Positions 44,517 through 56,969 of a stretch of DNA of 64,000 bases are shown here, in pieces. Made by a program: the position numbers and the translations under genes. The first letter of the stretch is position 1. Each line of letters starts with the position of its first letter. The stretch is from Siphonodentalium dalli (Eukaryota; Mollusca; Scaphopoda; Gadilida; Siphonodentaliidae), in assembly GCA_032622095.1 (NCBI GenBank), contig CP136069.1, forward strand, positions 183,141,122 through 183,205,121, in the 5' to 3' direction. The notes under the pieces were generated by a model that had not been told where the DNA came from, ran no database searches, and saw nothing but the letters and a program-made list of their open reading frames with translations.

Positions 44517-44660
44517 GGGGGGGGGGGTGCAAATGGAAAAAAGTTGTGTTGGTGCGATTCCGTCTCAAGGGGGGGGGGGTGCAAATGGAATTATGCAAAA
44601 AAGTTGTGTTGGTGTGATTCCGACTCAAGGGGGGGGGGGGGGGGTGCAGTTGGAAATTCC
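44517..44660. repeat. G-rich tandem repeat, three units of about 55-60 bp
   Basis: Each unit has a run of 9-15 G followed by TGCAAATGGA, AAAAAGTTGTGTTGG and GATTCCG. The glycine-rich plus frames derive from it. Confidence 0.75.
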
Positions 44661-44769
44661 CATTCCCAAGGTGGACAACCCCCCTCCCCCCCAGCGGCCC
44701 TCTATCTACATCCCTGCTACCTTCATTCCAAAAAAAAGAAAGAAGAGAAGCAATTCAGCTTATTTGTAG

Positions 44770-47215
44770 CAATCGGAACTCACTTCGTCCGAATAATAAA
44801 TAATTAATTGCTAATTAATTCGTCCGATTTGGACTAGCGAGTGTCGAATGTATTTCAAGACTCATGGTTCAAGGGTCATTATGGACAGTTCGGTCCTTGA
44901 CCTTTTGTTACGAGTTGGCAAGTCGCGAAATTGCGGGATATTCAAGATCTTGATATCAGGACCAGTAGCATTTACTGTTGTATCGATACACTGCACACAG
45001 AGGTATTTGTGTACTATCGGTATCGCTCTCGTGTATTGAAATCGATTCAGTGTTTATCAGACCGTCTGCGAGCTAGGTACAAAAAACTAATTCCAGCGAC
45101 AGTGACAACACTTTACCAGCGGGTATTAAATGGACCGATTTGTCGTCAGTGAATTTCGGATTTTAGCGTAATCGGATAAGTCACGTGATCGTCCAAATTT
45201 TGTTTTTCTTGGAAACCGTGTTGGAAATTGAGCAATTTTTAGATTTTCTGTTGTCTATCACTCTGTCGCAAGGAAAAGATTACATAGTTCTAGTTATGGT
45301 GATTTACTCAAACCAAGGAAGATGAGGTAAAAGACATTCGGATTACAAACCACCTCCAAGACCGCCATCGGAGCAGGTAAAATTAATAAAAAATTAGATT
45401 TTGAAATAGATCTATGTCAGTTTGTGTCGAATTTATTTTTCTTCAAAATGGAAGTTTTTGAGAATTTGAATTTTGACCAAAAAAATAAATCACATTGGAA
45501 TTGAAATGTCATTAGTATATTCGATCTATGGATCTTGATGTTAGGATGCCAGTAGCCCAATTATGTTTTTTATACAGTTAAAAAATTGATGACAATGACA
45601 GTAAAAACCATAAATTATAATTCATTAATAATTGGGCACACGATCGGACAGTCACTGCACACATGACAACACAATACTAGTAGGCTACCTGGACACATGG
45701 TGTAATGGGGGAAGTCAGCATTTTGCATTCAGATGTTTATTCAGTGATCTTGAATGAGACTTTTCAGTAGGGGACTGACATACTTGGTACCGGTATATGA
45801 CCGTTAGTGACCAAGTTCTGATTTTTATCAGAATACCCTGACCACATTGCGATCCCCGGTCCACTAGCATGAGAGACCAGTATGCTACATCTCGGCTACC
45901 AGCTTCACTTTTATTCCGGACTCACTTCTTTTCTACTCATTTGAATCCAGATGGTCCACATGCGGTGATATCGATATCAATTATAACTTTAATATGATTA
46001 AACATTAATTGTGCCGATATTCTAATGAAAGATGTCTGGAATCGATTAGCCATCTGATAGACTGACACTACCAAGCGTGAATCGGCAAAATTCTGAATAT
46101 GTTATGATTTGTTTTGGTTTTATCATTTTACTATACTAACATTAACATTGCCATGCTATGCCTCATGGATGCTACCAATACTACAGTACTAGTAGTTATA
46201 CTCATGAAAAGAATCCAATATTGAAAGTTGCCCCCTGCCTTTTTCATCTCCAAAAATTTATCCAGGTTTGCAAAATAGTGATATTTAAAGTTAGGCTAGT
46301 AAGCTACCCATGTTAATGAAACCCACAATATGAACAAGGTTAAAAAGTGAAGTATACATTGTATGTAGTACCATTGTACCAGTACTTTTCAGGTACCTAC
46401 CGGTACTTTTCATTCTGTTCTGTGGTAATCAGGGAATCAATATTTAAGACTTTATTAATGAGGAGCACCCCACATGTGGGTTAAAATAAATATAAAACTC
46501 AGTTTGGATTTGTAAGATAATTGTATGAGGTAAAAATACATGTACAATGTATGCAGGTAAAAGTTGTGTTGCATTATGTGCACTTTTGTTTTAGTTGGGG
46601 GACTGAAACAATGCACACATGTGGTGTTGCTTCACACCATCTACTCTCAGGTGCCAACTAAACGTGATGGCAGAATAAACGTGCTGGCTTACATTTACCC
46701 CTAAAATTATTAATAGTGCTGGCATTTTCACTATATATATCATGACCAAATAATAGTGATGGCCAGCATATTCTTCCAAAATGAATAAGCGTGCCAGCAC
46801 GTTTACTTGGCACCCATGAGTACATGTAAGCCTTGAGATTTTATGGAGTCTTGAGTGGTACTAGTAGGGTGCATGGTGCTGGTACCAGCATTTTAGCATA
46901 TTATAATAGAGTTAATGCAACTCCTCCTTGTCAGATTTCTTTTCTCTGAAGCCCCATATCTACGCAACTGATGTTTATTCCAGTAGTACATACCATAGTA
47001 TAACAATGTGAAAAATAGTTTGTGTCAATACTTTGAACAGTATTATCAATAGTGTACATATATACTAGTACTAGTACTGGGACAAGTTAGAGATTTACCA
47101 TACATGTATCTGTAATGGGCCAAATGGCACATACTGTGTAAAACATTAAACCCAATCTACGGTAAGAATGAGATTAAATACTGGTCTGTAATAGAAGGGA
47201 TAATCTATTGAGTAA
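44770..47215. other. no gene supported
   Basis: 2.4 kb. A 73-codon plus frame at 44931-45152 has fairly coding-like composition but no splice sites or known motif. A CACGTGA box and a GAGCAG|gtaaaa donor-like site near 45376 could mark a non-coding first exon, but no ATG fits. Confidence 0.3.
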
Positions 47216-47221
47216 CACTTG

Positions 47222-47366
47222 TCACATCAGACATTCAAAATGTCAACTGAGTGTATATATCTCATTCTAGTGTATGCAATAATTGTGCATAGTATAATTA
47301 GCATTGTCTCCACAAGTCTTCTGGCTGCAAAAAAATGTACTCCAGATATTATAAAGAAATGTTCAG
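47222..47366 (+). CDS. possible exon for a small secreted or membrane-anchored peptide
   Basis: From an ATG at 47240 the plus strand reads MSTECIYLILVYAIIVHSII, a Leu/Ile-rich stretch like a signal or anchor segment. Then come SIVSTSLLAAKK and CTPDIIKKCS before a donor-like TTCAG|gtaatt at 47366. The second half could equally be an internal exon from an acceptor TCATTCTAG at 47270 (96 nt, phase 1>1). Neither reading has a partner exon that I could find. Confidence 0.2.
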
Positions 47367-47448
47367 GTAATTGTTACAACAGGATAGGGCCTGTTGGGTT
47401 CTTTGAAAGGCATAGATTAGATTGTATAGTAGCAACAGTGTTCTGATT

Positions 47449-49430
47449 TATTGTGTTACCTATTGTCCTAGGCTCTGCTCACACCTTAGAAATGTGTATG
47501 GGATTAACTTAATTAGTTAACCCTTTTTATAGTGGTGCTAAATCTACTATTAATCCAGCAGCATACTTTAGTTATTAACTTTTATTCCATAAAGTTTTAA
47601 ATAAGAGAAATATATCTAGGCGAGGTAAATTCTACATAATGGGGTTTGAATACTGGTACAAGTGTACCATGATATCTGCCCCGGATATCCCCCACCCATG
47701 ATAAAGTTTTGTTCTAACTTATTTGATATCATTATGGTATGAAATGACGAGAACACTTTTTGGTTTCTTATTTTCAGTCTGACTTGTCAACCCCTCACAT
47801 CCACCCATCAGTCAACATATATATGACAAAAATTTATCTTATGCTTTTAGCGTTTATTTTGCTCTATAGTCACGAAAAGGCAAGAAATTACATTTTCTGA
47901 GAAAAAGTTGTTTGAGTCAGGGCTTAGGTGAGGGTGTGTGCGTGAGGGTGTGTGTGTGAGGGTGTGTGTGTGTGTGTGTGGGGGGGGGGTTGCAGCTACA
48001 TACATGTATAACAAAAATAAACTTAGGATTTCATTGCCCATTTTGTTTTAATATATAGTCTTGAAACTGGGAGATTAACTTTCAGCCCCAAACCCTAACT
48101 CATGCAAACATCTTTTTCTTGGAAAAAGTTAATTTCCCGCTGTTTCATGACTATATATTTGAAAGCAAAATAAGTGATATATCATCATATTGTGATATTA
48201 TTTATGTCAAAATATAAATGTCAACCTGTGTTCTTCCTACATTGAACTTATATACTGGATTTTCCCCTTAGCAGCTACTGACCCCATTCCCCTACTCCCC
48301 TATTGGAAACACTTGGCAAAAAGTAATGAATTAATGCTGCACAAAAAGCCGTAGAAGATAGCATAGAATTTCATGCAATTCTAAAGCAATGTCACAGAAG
48401 AAAAATGCCAATTTCAAGGGCTGATCAAGAAACGTATGAAAAAACAGATTCCATAGAAATGATTATTTTAATATTTTTCCATTAATATTCCCCAGTTACT
48501 GAATTAGTATTTGCTAGTAATTCTGGCAATCTGGCTTTCACTCCTGTTTACGATCTACATGTATATCTTGCTACAGATAGTTAACCTCATCGTTGAAAGT
48601 TGAGTGAAAATGGATGCACTATTAATTCCAATCTGATCAGATCTGATGAGGAAATTTCTTTGATACATACTAGTATATGTGGTCTAATGTGTGGTCTATT
48701 TTTTTCAGACAGTAACTTTTTTTTCTGTGACTGAATTTGAATGTTCATTTAGATCATACTAGTATACCGGTACATTTACTTACTCATACTAGTACCGGTA
48801 TCTTCAAAATGTGTAGTTTTGGACAACATGTGTGGATATAATAAAAGGGGCATGTCCAGTTTGATATCTAAGAATGAGATTATTGAAAAAATAATTTTTA
48901 TTATTAATAATTATGAAGTACAATAATAAATCCAAATGCAGTTGTGCTTTTTAATACTTATACTTTATTTTGTTATTGGTCTGTCTGTCCATTCGCCTTT
49001 TTCGTTTCCGGATGATAACTTCAGTAAGTCGGAACTGAATGGAATTAAATTTGATATGTGAGCTTACTAGCCCAAAATATCCCCCCCCCCCCCCCCCCCC
49101 GGTACAAATTTAGCTTTGGCCTGCCAATTTCACCAATTATGCCCCTTTTTGTTGGAATTTGCAGTAAAATTTTCCTTTCCGGATGATAACTTTAGTACCT
49201 GCAAGTCTGAACTGAATGGAATGAAAATTTGGAATGTGAGTTTACTAGCCCAAAATACAGGTCAAGTTTATATTTGGCCAATTTTCACCTGAGTTATGGC
49301 TCTTTTGCCATGCCCTAGCGATACTCTTGTTAATAGTATTTAAATATGGTAATTAAACATGATCATGATTATTTGGTGAGTAAGAGCAGTGTATGCTTGC
49401 AGTACCAACTTATATATTTATAAAGATGAG
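47449..49430. other. no gene seen; simple repeats
   Basis: 47935-47990 is a GT-rich microsatellite ending in nine G. 48053-48166 is an imperfect foldback (ATATAGTCTTGAAAC against GTTTCATGACTATAT). 48980-49290 holds two degenerate units with TTTCCGGATGATAACTT, the second with GAACTGAATGGAATGAAA. 49081-49100 is a run of about 20 C. Confidence 0.5.
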
Positions 49431-49593
49431 TACAGTAATGCTCTAAATAATCAACCCCTTAACCACAGCAGAATTATGGGTAACTTTTCAGGATTTAGTC
49501 TGAAATATGGCTTGTTGCCATTTATCGGAAAGCTCTCCCCGAGAGCTTTCCGATGAATGGCAACAAGCCATATTTCCTTAGGGCATTACTGTA
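49431..49593. mobile_element. palindromic TA-target MITE family P, copy 1
   Basis: Begins TACAGTAATGC and ends GGCATTACTGTA. The central hairpin is GGAAAGCTCTCCCCGAGAGC. The right arm lacks its middle part. Confidence 0.75.
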
Positions 49594-49771
49594 CTTGTCT
49601 CAAACCAGCCTCCCCCTCCTGGCAGCTGTACTGGAACAGTAAGTTGTTTTGGGATTAGGCCAATATGCTGTCCAGCAATGGCGAAACTGGTCGAATCTCA
49701 ATAAACTTGCATTTGTGATCCATGCACAGAGGATGTACATACCGGGTAACCCTTTTCTTGTATACATGTAT

Positions 49772-49812
49772 ATGGGCAAGTTTGTCAGTTGCTTTCTGGT
49801 GGTCGGTGATAT
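49772..49812 (+). repeat. fragment of the SINE-like body
   Basis: GGGCAAGTTTGTCAGTTGCT plus TTCTGGTGGTCGG matches the minus strand near 17690-17640. Confidence 0.45.
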
Positions 49813-49848
49813 AAGTACTTGAAATGAGAGTAATTTAATGTTGGAATT

Positions 49849-49925
49849 AACCCTTTGGCGAGTAGAATGACATATATGTCGTCTATCGGTTGAGGAGTAG
49901 AACGACATATATGTCGTTTCAGGAA
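49849..49925 (+). repeat. solo end of a piggyBac-like element
   Basis: TTAACCCTTTGGCGAGTAG is followed by two copies of GACATATATGTCGT about 37 bp apart. No matching other end was found. Confidence 0.4.
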
Positions 49926-50756
49926 GTGTTATTTTATGTAGACATAACTTCAATAAATCATCTGATTTATAAATGATTTGTATAGGAGTTATTTTGATTA
50001 ATATAATGTCCCAAATGTATAAGTGCAATCGATTATGATAACAAACGTTAAAAAAAATGCGATGGAATTAACACTGTGCTTCTTCCACCCTTAAACCTGA
50101 TATTTTGATACTGTAGATGTATAGCCTAACTGCTGAACTGACAATAAACCCCAAAAAAACAAACCACTGATACCAGAACAAACCTGGATTAAAACCTTTG
50201 GACCAATTTGTTTTAGGTGGTATGTCAAATTCATTGACTTGACACATATCCTCATATATAGAATATCATAAGTAAATATCCTACTGGTATATTTGATCGA
50301 CCTTTGTACCCGGAAAACATTGACAATTGTCCTTGTTGCCAATATGTACTAGGAGGCAATCTGCTGTCCTTGTTCTGTTTGTTGATTATGTAAGCAATCT
50401 TATTGGGTTTCAGTTTACTCTTTATATAACTCTTTATATATGGCTATGAAACCTCTCGGCAGGCAGTTTGTTATATAAAGTGTGCATACATGCTCAATTT
50501 GTTGTGAATTTTTAATGTTTGATATGAAATGACAGTGTGTTAGTCAAATAGTGTCATTTGTGTATCGATATTTGCTCATTATTTCACATATTGAAGAACA
50601 GGTTACTAACCGGACCATGCCTACAGTGCTAACTGGCTATTTGGCATGTTCAGGTAACTGAGCAACCAACATTCAATTAAGGTAGTATGCATGTGGCTCA
50701 TTTCTACTTGACACTGATCTATAGTAAGAGAGGGAGAAAATTTTATTAAAGGTGGT

Positions 50757-51155
50757 TTAACCCTTTACCCAACAAACTGGCCAAAACCGGCCAAATAAAG
50801 CTTCAACAGCCTAAAATATCTTCTGTCTGTCTCAATAGAACCATACAAATATGGATATCATTGGAACCGGCTCCTTGACCACATTGTGATAGTTACAGTT
50901 ATGCCCTGTGCCAATGCATTCTCTTATATATGCGAGTCGACCATAGGTCGCCTCGCATATATAAGAGAATGCATTGGCCTAAAAAAAATCTTTTTCTAAC
51001 ACTTTTTACCATTTTTCTTACATTCTTTAACAATTTTATAATTTTTAATGTGTTAAGCCAATGCATTCTCTTATATATGCGAGGCGACCTATGGTCGACT
51101 CGCATATATAAGAGAATGCATTGGCACAGGGCCGTTCTGTTGGGTAAAGGGTTAA
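50757..51155. mobile_element. 399-bp TTAA element with nested palindromes
   Basis: TTAACCCTTTACCCAACA and its perfect reverse complement bound the element. Inside are two copies in inverse orientation of a 70-bp hairpin (GCCAATGCATTCTCTTATAT, then GCGAG[T/G]CGACC at the turn), at 50909-50979 and 51057-51126. Each is a palindrome, and the pair is a larger palindrome. The same frame therefore appears on both strands. No gene. Confidence 0.8.
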
Positions 51156-51444
51156 AGCCTGAAGATACCGGTATTCCAGCTGGGTCTTCAAATTCTCCTA
51201 AATTCAAGCTGGAAAAGTATCCAAAATAAAGAAATTAATTGTGCCCAAATTAGTACAGAAGATGCTTCTTTTGATGTCAAATTTCCAAATTTCTCACACT
51301 GTGGTCGGCCTGGTGGTCTGCCCGGTGGGTCCGTGGTGTACAGCTGTGTGCCCCAAATTAAGGGAATCTCAAGGCCTGTATAATACAGTCCAGTTCCGGC
51401 ATCATAATATATTCATAAATACTCTTCAAATGAATTTAGTGATG

Positions 51445-51810
51445 CTATGATTCCGCATGGCAGGCTAGCATTCACCCTCTGGGAACCTCATTCTGCTGAG
51501 GCCTCAACTGCTATGGGAGAATTAGGATAAGATTGAAGATCCCCAGTTGAAGTTGGTGATCTTCACCCATTTGTCACCTTGATTATGCATTTTATCTTTT
51601 GCAAATTAGAGGATATATAGAAACTGAGCAGAAGGGAAAAAGTAACTATGCACAATGTTAATTTGAGACTATACATGTCAATACTTCACAGAAGATGACG
51701 CCTAAACAGAATGAGGTCCCCAGAGGGTGAATTTGATGATGTTAGCCCACTATGCAGTATAGCATTACTAAATTCACCCTTTGGGGACCTCACTCTGGAA
51801 ATGACAGACA
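51445..51810 (-). repeat. hairpin repeat family H, copy 1
   Basis: Hairpins of AGGTCCCCAGAGGGTGAATT and its complement lie at 51705-51800, with a half hairpin at 51465-51495. Between them are GAAGTTGGTGATCTTCACCC and TTTGCAAATTAGAGGATAT. The same arrangement occurs inverted at 53630-54060. Confidence 0.65.
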
Positions 51811-51897
51811 CAATATTTCAAGGCTTGCATTCATCTTATAGTACAGTATACTATAGTTCATGTACATGGTGTGAAACTTCTTGCCTGTCACCAAAGA

Positions 51898-52239
51898 ACA
51901 GTAATGTCCTAAATAATTGACCCTAAACCAGAGCAGAATTATGGGAAATATTTCATGATTTAGTCGGAAATTTGGCTTGCTGCCATTCATCGGAAATCTC
52001 TCAGTGAGAGTTTTCTGATGAATGGTAACACCGTAACCAGTCTATGTAAACATACACTCAGATTCATACTGATACTGATACCACTATTTTTTATATGTGG
52101 GTATGTAGTTTACTCCAGACTGCACCGTAACAAGCCATATTTCCGACTAAATCATGAAAAATTTCCCATAATTTTGCTCTGGTTTAGGGGGTATCAATTG
52201 GTTAAACGGTCATATACTAGTACTTCGGGCATTACTGTA
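51898..52239. mobile_element. MITE family P, copy 2 (with insertion)
   Basis: ACAGTAATGTCC to GGGCATTACTGTA. The arms are interrupted by about 95 bp at 52025-52120 that begins and ends with a repeated ACCGTAAC. Confidence 0.7.
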
Positions 52240-52470
52240 GTAATTACATGTAGTAATTACATGTAATTACATGTAAACTGTACTTTCACTTTATTAAGTC
52301 ATTAGGAGGAACTGAAATAAAGTCTTTATAAAAGTATTCCATGGATTTGAAATAGGAACCTGATAAGAATGTTCATGTAATAAAACGTGAGAATTAGTGA
52401 ATAACTACTAGTACACATGTAGTTTATAACAATAATTTTAGGCCATTAAACTCCACTGGAAACCATTTAC

Positions 52471-52514
52471 CAGTAAGTTGTTCTGAATCAAGCACTTTAA
52501 ACATCTGGCCCTTC
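52471..52514 (-). CDS. possible upstream exon of gene B
   Basis: Acceptor TTGTTTGTGGCAG|GAAGG and donor CTTACTG|gtaaatgg. In phase 2>1 it reads KGQMFKVLDSEQLT, and its outgoing phase fits the exon at 38622 (giving Glu). If the donor is not used, the frame reads on for 14 more codons (GKWFPVEFN) to a TAA and could be a terminal exon of another gene. The intervening intron would be 13.8 kb and span the gap. Confidence 0.3.
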
Positions 52515-52729
52515 CTGCCACAAACAATAGAATCACTGTGGTAGTAGTTTTGTTCCTCGGATTACCATATATACTACACTGTAGTACTGTACTGTCCAAA
52601 GTAAATGACTCATCAAATCGGGGTGGCACACCAGTTAGACCGCTATTTGGTTAGACTTTAAACACAGTTATAAACCGCAAAACAACCAGAGGATTGTGTG
52701 GAATGTAATCATCTACTGGTAAGAAATGT

Positions 52730-52874
52730 TACAGTAATGTCCTAAATAATTGACCCCTAAACTCGGTGAGAGCTTTCCGATGAATGGCAATAAGCCTTAT
52801 TTCCGACTAAATCCTGAAAAATTCCCCATAATTCTGCTGTGGTTAAAGGGTCACATACTTCGGTCATTACTGTA
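52730..52874. mobile_element. MITE family P, copy 3
   Basis: TACAGTAATGTCC to GTCATTACTGTA. Most of the left arm is deleted. Confidence 0.7.
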
Positions 52875-53054
52875 GCTCCAGCAAATCTATATACAGGTAT
52901 GTCATAAAAATGAAACAGTCAGCAGTTAGCTTCATTGTATGGGCAGGAAGGAATATAACCAAGGTTTCTTTACCATATTTAATCGCAGTCACAGAACTGC
53001 AGATGTGATTTCACCACAGTTATAAACACATAATAACCCCAATTGCTGGTCAAT

Positions 53055-53194
53055 TACAGTAATGCCCTAAGTAATCGACTGCTTTATCACAGCAAAATTA
53101 TGGGTAATTTTTCAGGATTTAGTCGGAAATATGGCTTGTTGCCATTCATCGGAAAGCTCTCACTGAGAAGTCGATTACTTAGGGCATTACTGTA
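53055..53194. mobile_element. MITE family P, copy 4
   Basis: TACAGTAATGCCCTAAGTAA to its perfect complement. Most of the right arm is deleted; the outer 25 bp of each end are intact. Confidence 0.75.
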
Positions 53195-53629
53195 ACCGGG
53201 GTAATACGTTAATTAATGTACAGTACCTCAACATCTCTTCATGAATGGACAATTTGTTGCTATAGTGATTAAATCAATACCTGTAGTGTCTTCTACAACA
53301 TAAATGCGATTAAAAGTACTAGTACATGTCCACCTTTAAATAGTCCTCAAACAATAAAAGCCATTCTTCAATTGTAAACCTCAGGCAATCTTTGGCCTTT
53401 GTACACAGCAATTTTCTTTGATTCTCATGTTTAACTTTAGTCTCTCATAAACAATGTAAGTATCATTATTCTATGCATAGCAGTTTCCGGTAGATTATTT
53501 TAAAGGTTTTAACGAAAATCAATTGACCGACTAGCATCAAATAATAACATTAAACTATTTGTTCTGGTAACTAAGTACATAACGGGTATGCATCAGAGTT
53601 GTTTGTCTAGCACATAATGTATTCTGCAT

Positions 53630-54060
53630 TTAGGGACCTGGTGTACATAACATATTGCATCAGAGATGCTCAAATCTGGAAATAGTGTGTCTGACATTTG
53701 CAGAATGAGGTCCCCAGAGGGTGAATTTAGTATTTCAGTAGGCAAGCATCACCAAATTCACCCTCTGAGACCTCATTCTTCTTGGTCATCAATTTCTTTC
53801 AGTTTCTGTATCTCCTAATTTGCAGAAGATAAATTGCATAATCGAGGTGACTAATGGGTGAACATCACCAACTTCAACTGGGGAATTTCAATCTGATCCT
53901 GGTCTCCCTAGCAGTTTAGGTCTTAAGTAGAATGAGGTTCCCAGAGGGTGAATTTGGTGATGCTAGCCTGCTGTGTGGGAAAGCGTCGCCAAATTCATCA
54001 TCTGGGGACCTCATTCTGCAAATGTCAGACACACTATATCCATGCAGGTTTGGAGATGCT
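53630..54060 (+). repeat. hairpin repeat family H, copy 2
   Basis: Two hairpins (53701-53780 and 53930-54020) of the CCCCAGAGGGTGAATTT type flank a middle part that is inverted relative to 51445-51810. A GACATTTGCAGAATGAGG / CTCATTCTGCAAATGTC frame closes both outer sides. Confidence 0.7.
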
Positions 54061-54839
54061 GAGATGTGTGTCTGATATTCAGTGTATTGTGCTCATGGGC
54101 AGGGTAATCATTCATGCATTCATGGCCTATCATAGGGATCTGACGTAGAATACATGGCATACACTGACAGATTAATGCCTTCGTGTCCTATCGCAGGGAC
54201 CTGGTATTTGTATACATACATGTACATGTAGTATGCAGATTAATGTTAAAAAGCGTATGTCGGAATGGTCTATTATTGATTTGGAGTGATGCTATTAAGG
54301 TGATAAAAGCAGACACCAGATAGATAAAAGTGCAGAAGGAGCCCTAGCTATTGAGGGAAATATTTAGATAATAAGTTATATAAATTTATAGGAACTACGC
54401 AGTTTAGTAATCTACTGGCTCCCCACTTATGGACCTACTCCCCACCCAATCACCAGTTCTCTATTACCTTGATCTACCATATGTACTGTCTTCCAGAGTA
54501 GCTGACTAACACTTGACTAACATATATATATATATGAAGAAAATACCCCTTTGCACAAAACCCTGCTCCAACATTAGTTAAAACGAACAAAAATCACACA
54601 AACCCCGCCAAATGTTATAGCTACCAAACCAGCCATAACCCATATAGCTCTGGAAGGCACTACATCAATCACCATAAAATAACTCAATCATGCATGTAAA
54701 TATGTTCAGCTGTCATCTTGTAAACATTTTATATTTAAATTGACTGTAGTGGGAGAGGGGCTTCATAAGTTGAAAAAACTTGTGCCCCAATCCCTTTTGT
54801 ATTATTTGCAAATAAAATACGTTTCAAGTCAAGTCAAGA
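54061..54839. other. no gene supported
   Basis: A minus-strand stretch at 54474-54522 (acceptor ATATATGTTAG, donor ATCAAG|gtaatag) reads SSVSQLLWKTVHMVDQ, but its phase does not join to 52514, so I leave it out of gene B. Confidence 0.3.
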
Positions 54840-55055
54840 TACAGTAATGCCCTAAGTAATCGACTCTTAACTACAGCAGAATTATGGGTAACTTTTCAGG
54901 ATTTAGTCGGAAATATGGCTTGTTGACATTCATCGGAAAGCTCTCCCCGAGAGCTTTCCGATGAATGGCAACAAGCCATATTTCCGACTAATTCCTGAAA
55001 AGTTACCCATAATTCTGCTGTAGTTAAAGAGTCAATTACATAGGGCATTACTGTA
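54840..55055. mobile_element. MITE family P, copy 5 (full-length, near-perfect palindrome)
   Basis: The 216 bp fold back almost perfectly, from TACAGTAATGCCCTAAGTAA through GAAAGCTCTCCCC to the mirrored half. It is the best consensus for the family. TA at both edges and a CAGT start fit a Tc1/mariner-type target. Confidence 0.8.
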
Positions 55056-55429
55056 GATAAAAGTGCAGAAGGAACCCTAGTTATTGAGTGAAATATTTAG
55101 ATAATAAGTTCAAGAAACCATGTCGTTTGTTGAACTTATTAATCTGAACATTTCCTCATCAATGAGTATTTAGTACAGAAAGGGTTAGAATTATTTTATT
55201 TGTAATATAATACAAAGTGGATTGGGGCAAAACTTAATGAGCGCTCCGAACAGAGGAATTCAGATGTTATTTGGTTTATTTTCTCCATGAAAACAATTGT
55301 GATTGTTCAATGAGTACACCTTAGGCCAGTACAAATACAATGTACCAGTACCAATCTCTACCAGAGCGCACCAGTCATATTTTCTTTCTGACTCTGTCAC
55401 CGGCTGGGTATTGGTCTGTGTTTCTATAT

Positions 55430-55890
55430 TTAGCATGGGGTTTTCCAGCAAAAATGGTGAAACCCGATCGCTCCAAAGTCAAATTTTCTACGTGCTTTGG
55501 GAACTATTCCCGCGCTAAAACATAACGACAGAATGGAAAATCAGAGTGGTAGTTTTGTTGATGATTTTCTCAAGCTATTCGTAAAAATGTCAGCAAATTA
55601 GAACTCTTGTGTTTGACTTGCCATGCGAGTTGTGACAATGTCGTACACGTGCGTTTAGTCTTTTGTGTTGATAAAATAATCGGAGAACCGAATCACACTG
55701 TTTCGAAATATAGTTCCTTGGTTTTAGTGGGACTTTTCAAACTTATATTTCAAAATTTACACAAATTTTGTTCGATATTTTGTGAACTTAATTTACAAGG
55801 GCAGCATGTTGATGTGTTCGCTTAGTATATACATGTGTATCTTAATATCGCAGAAGTCCACCAAATGTGGGTGAAATGTCACCGGTAGCA
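55430..55890 (+). repeat. homologue of the MULE interior, without MULE ends
   Basis: Homologous over its length to the minus strand of 32510-32960. Shared text includes GTGTTGATAAAATAATCGG and AGTCCACCAAATGTGGGTG. Neither the 105-bp ends nor the 9-bp duplication are present. Two tiny frames (55454-55525 and 55533-55601) are kept in both copies. Confidence 0.7.
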
Positions 55891-56104
55891 GCAGTCTTAC
55901 CGAGTCATCAAGGGAGGTAAACCCTGGAGTTTGTACCAGTACATGTACTGTAATACAGTTTAAATATATATGTAGTTAAAAGTGTATGCAGGATTTAGAA
56001 CTTAATCGTTTTCTTACATTTAGTAGTACATGTGCATGTATGATATGTCAAGTACATTTAGTATGGCTAGTATGTTTCATTCTATTTGTCACATGTTTCC
56101 ACTC

Positions 56105-56969
56105 TGTACTATTATTATTCTTCCCTGTACTATTATTCTGCCCTGTTCTATTATTCTACCATTTACTATTATTCTGCCCTGTTTTATTATTCTACCCTGT
56201 ACTATTATTCTACCCTGTACTATTATTCTGCCCTGTTCTATTATTCTTCCCTGTACTATTCTGCCTTGTACTATTCTGCCCTGTTCTATTATTCTACCCT
56301 AGCTGTACTATTATTATGCCCTGTTTTATTATTCTGCCCTGTACTATTATTCTATACTGTACTATTATTCTACCCTGTTCTATTATTCTTCCATGTACTA
56401 TTATTCTACCCTGTACTATTATTCTGCCCTGTTCTATTATTCTTCCCTGTACTATTATTCTGCCTTGTACTATTATTCTACCATTTACTATTATTCTGAC
56501 CTGTTCTATTATTCTACCCTGTACTATTATTCTGCCCTGTTCAATTATTCTACCATTTACTATTATTCTGCCCTGTTCTATTATTATACCCTGTACTATT
56601 ATTCTGCCCTGTTTTATTATTCTACCCTGTACTATTATTCTACCCTGTACTATTATTCTACCCTGTACTATTATTCTACCCTGTACTATTATTCTGCCTT
56701 GTACTATTATTCTGCCCTTTACTATTCTGCCCTGTTCTATTATTCTACCCTGTACTATTATTCTGCCCTATTCTATTATTCTATACAGTACTATTATTCT
56801 GCCCTGTTCTATTATTCTTCCCTGTACTATTATTCTGCCCTGTACTGTTCTGCCCTGTTCTATTATTCTACCCTGTACTATTATTCTGCCCTATTCTATT
56901 ATTCTTCCCTGAACTATTATTCTGCCTTGTACTATTATTCTGCCCTGTACTATTATTCTGCCCTGTACT
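56105..56969 (+). repeat. 18-bp minisatellite, about 48 copies
   Basis: The unit TACTATTATTCTGCCCTG varies at a few positions (TTCTATTATT, TACCCTG, CTTCCCTG). Because 18 is a multiple of three, all three plus frames stay open for long stretches (up to 308 codons), reading TIILPC, YYYSAL or LLFYPV repeats. These are not credible proteins. Confidence 0.9.

Noticed and set aside
44506-44807. Glycine-rich frames of 87 codons
   Set aside because: They are products of the G-rich tandem repeat.
45300-45376. First exon with a proline-rich peptide (YKPPPRPPSEQ) before a donor
   Set aside because: No in-frame ATG and a TGA just upstream; at best a non-coding leader.
50607-50654. Plus-strand exon reading VTNRTMPTVLTGYLACS
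   Set aside because: Sites are acceptable, but its phase fits neither the 47366 donor nor the 59559 exon, and there is no further support.
50899-51229. Two frames of about 100 codons on opposite strands with the same peptide text
   Set aside because: A palindrome inside a TTAA element necessarily gives the same peptide on both strands.
54474-54522. Minus-strand exon reading SSVSQLLWKTVHMVDQ as part of gene B
   Set aside because: It ends in phase 1 while the next candidate exon needs phase 2.
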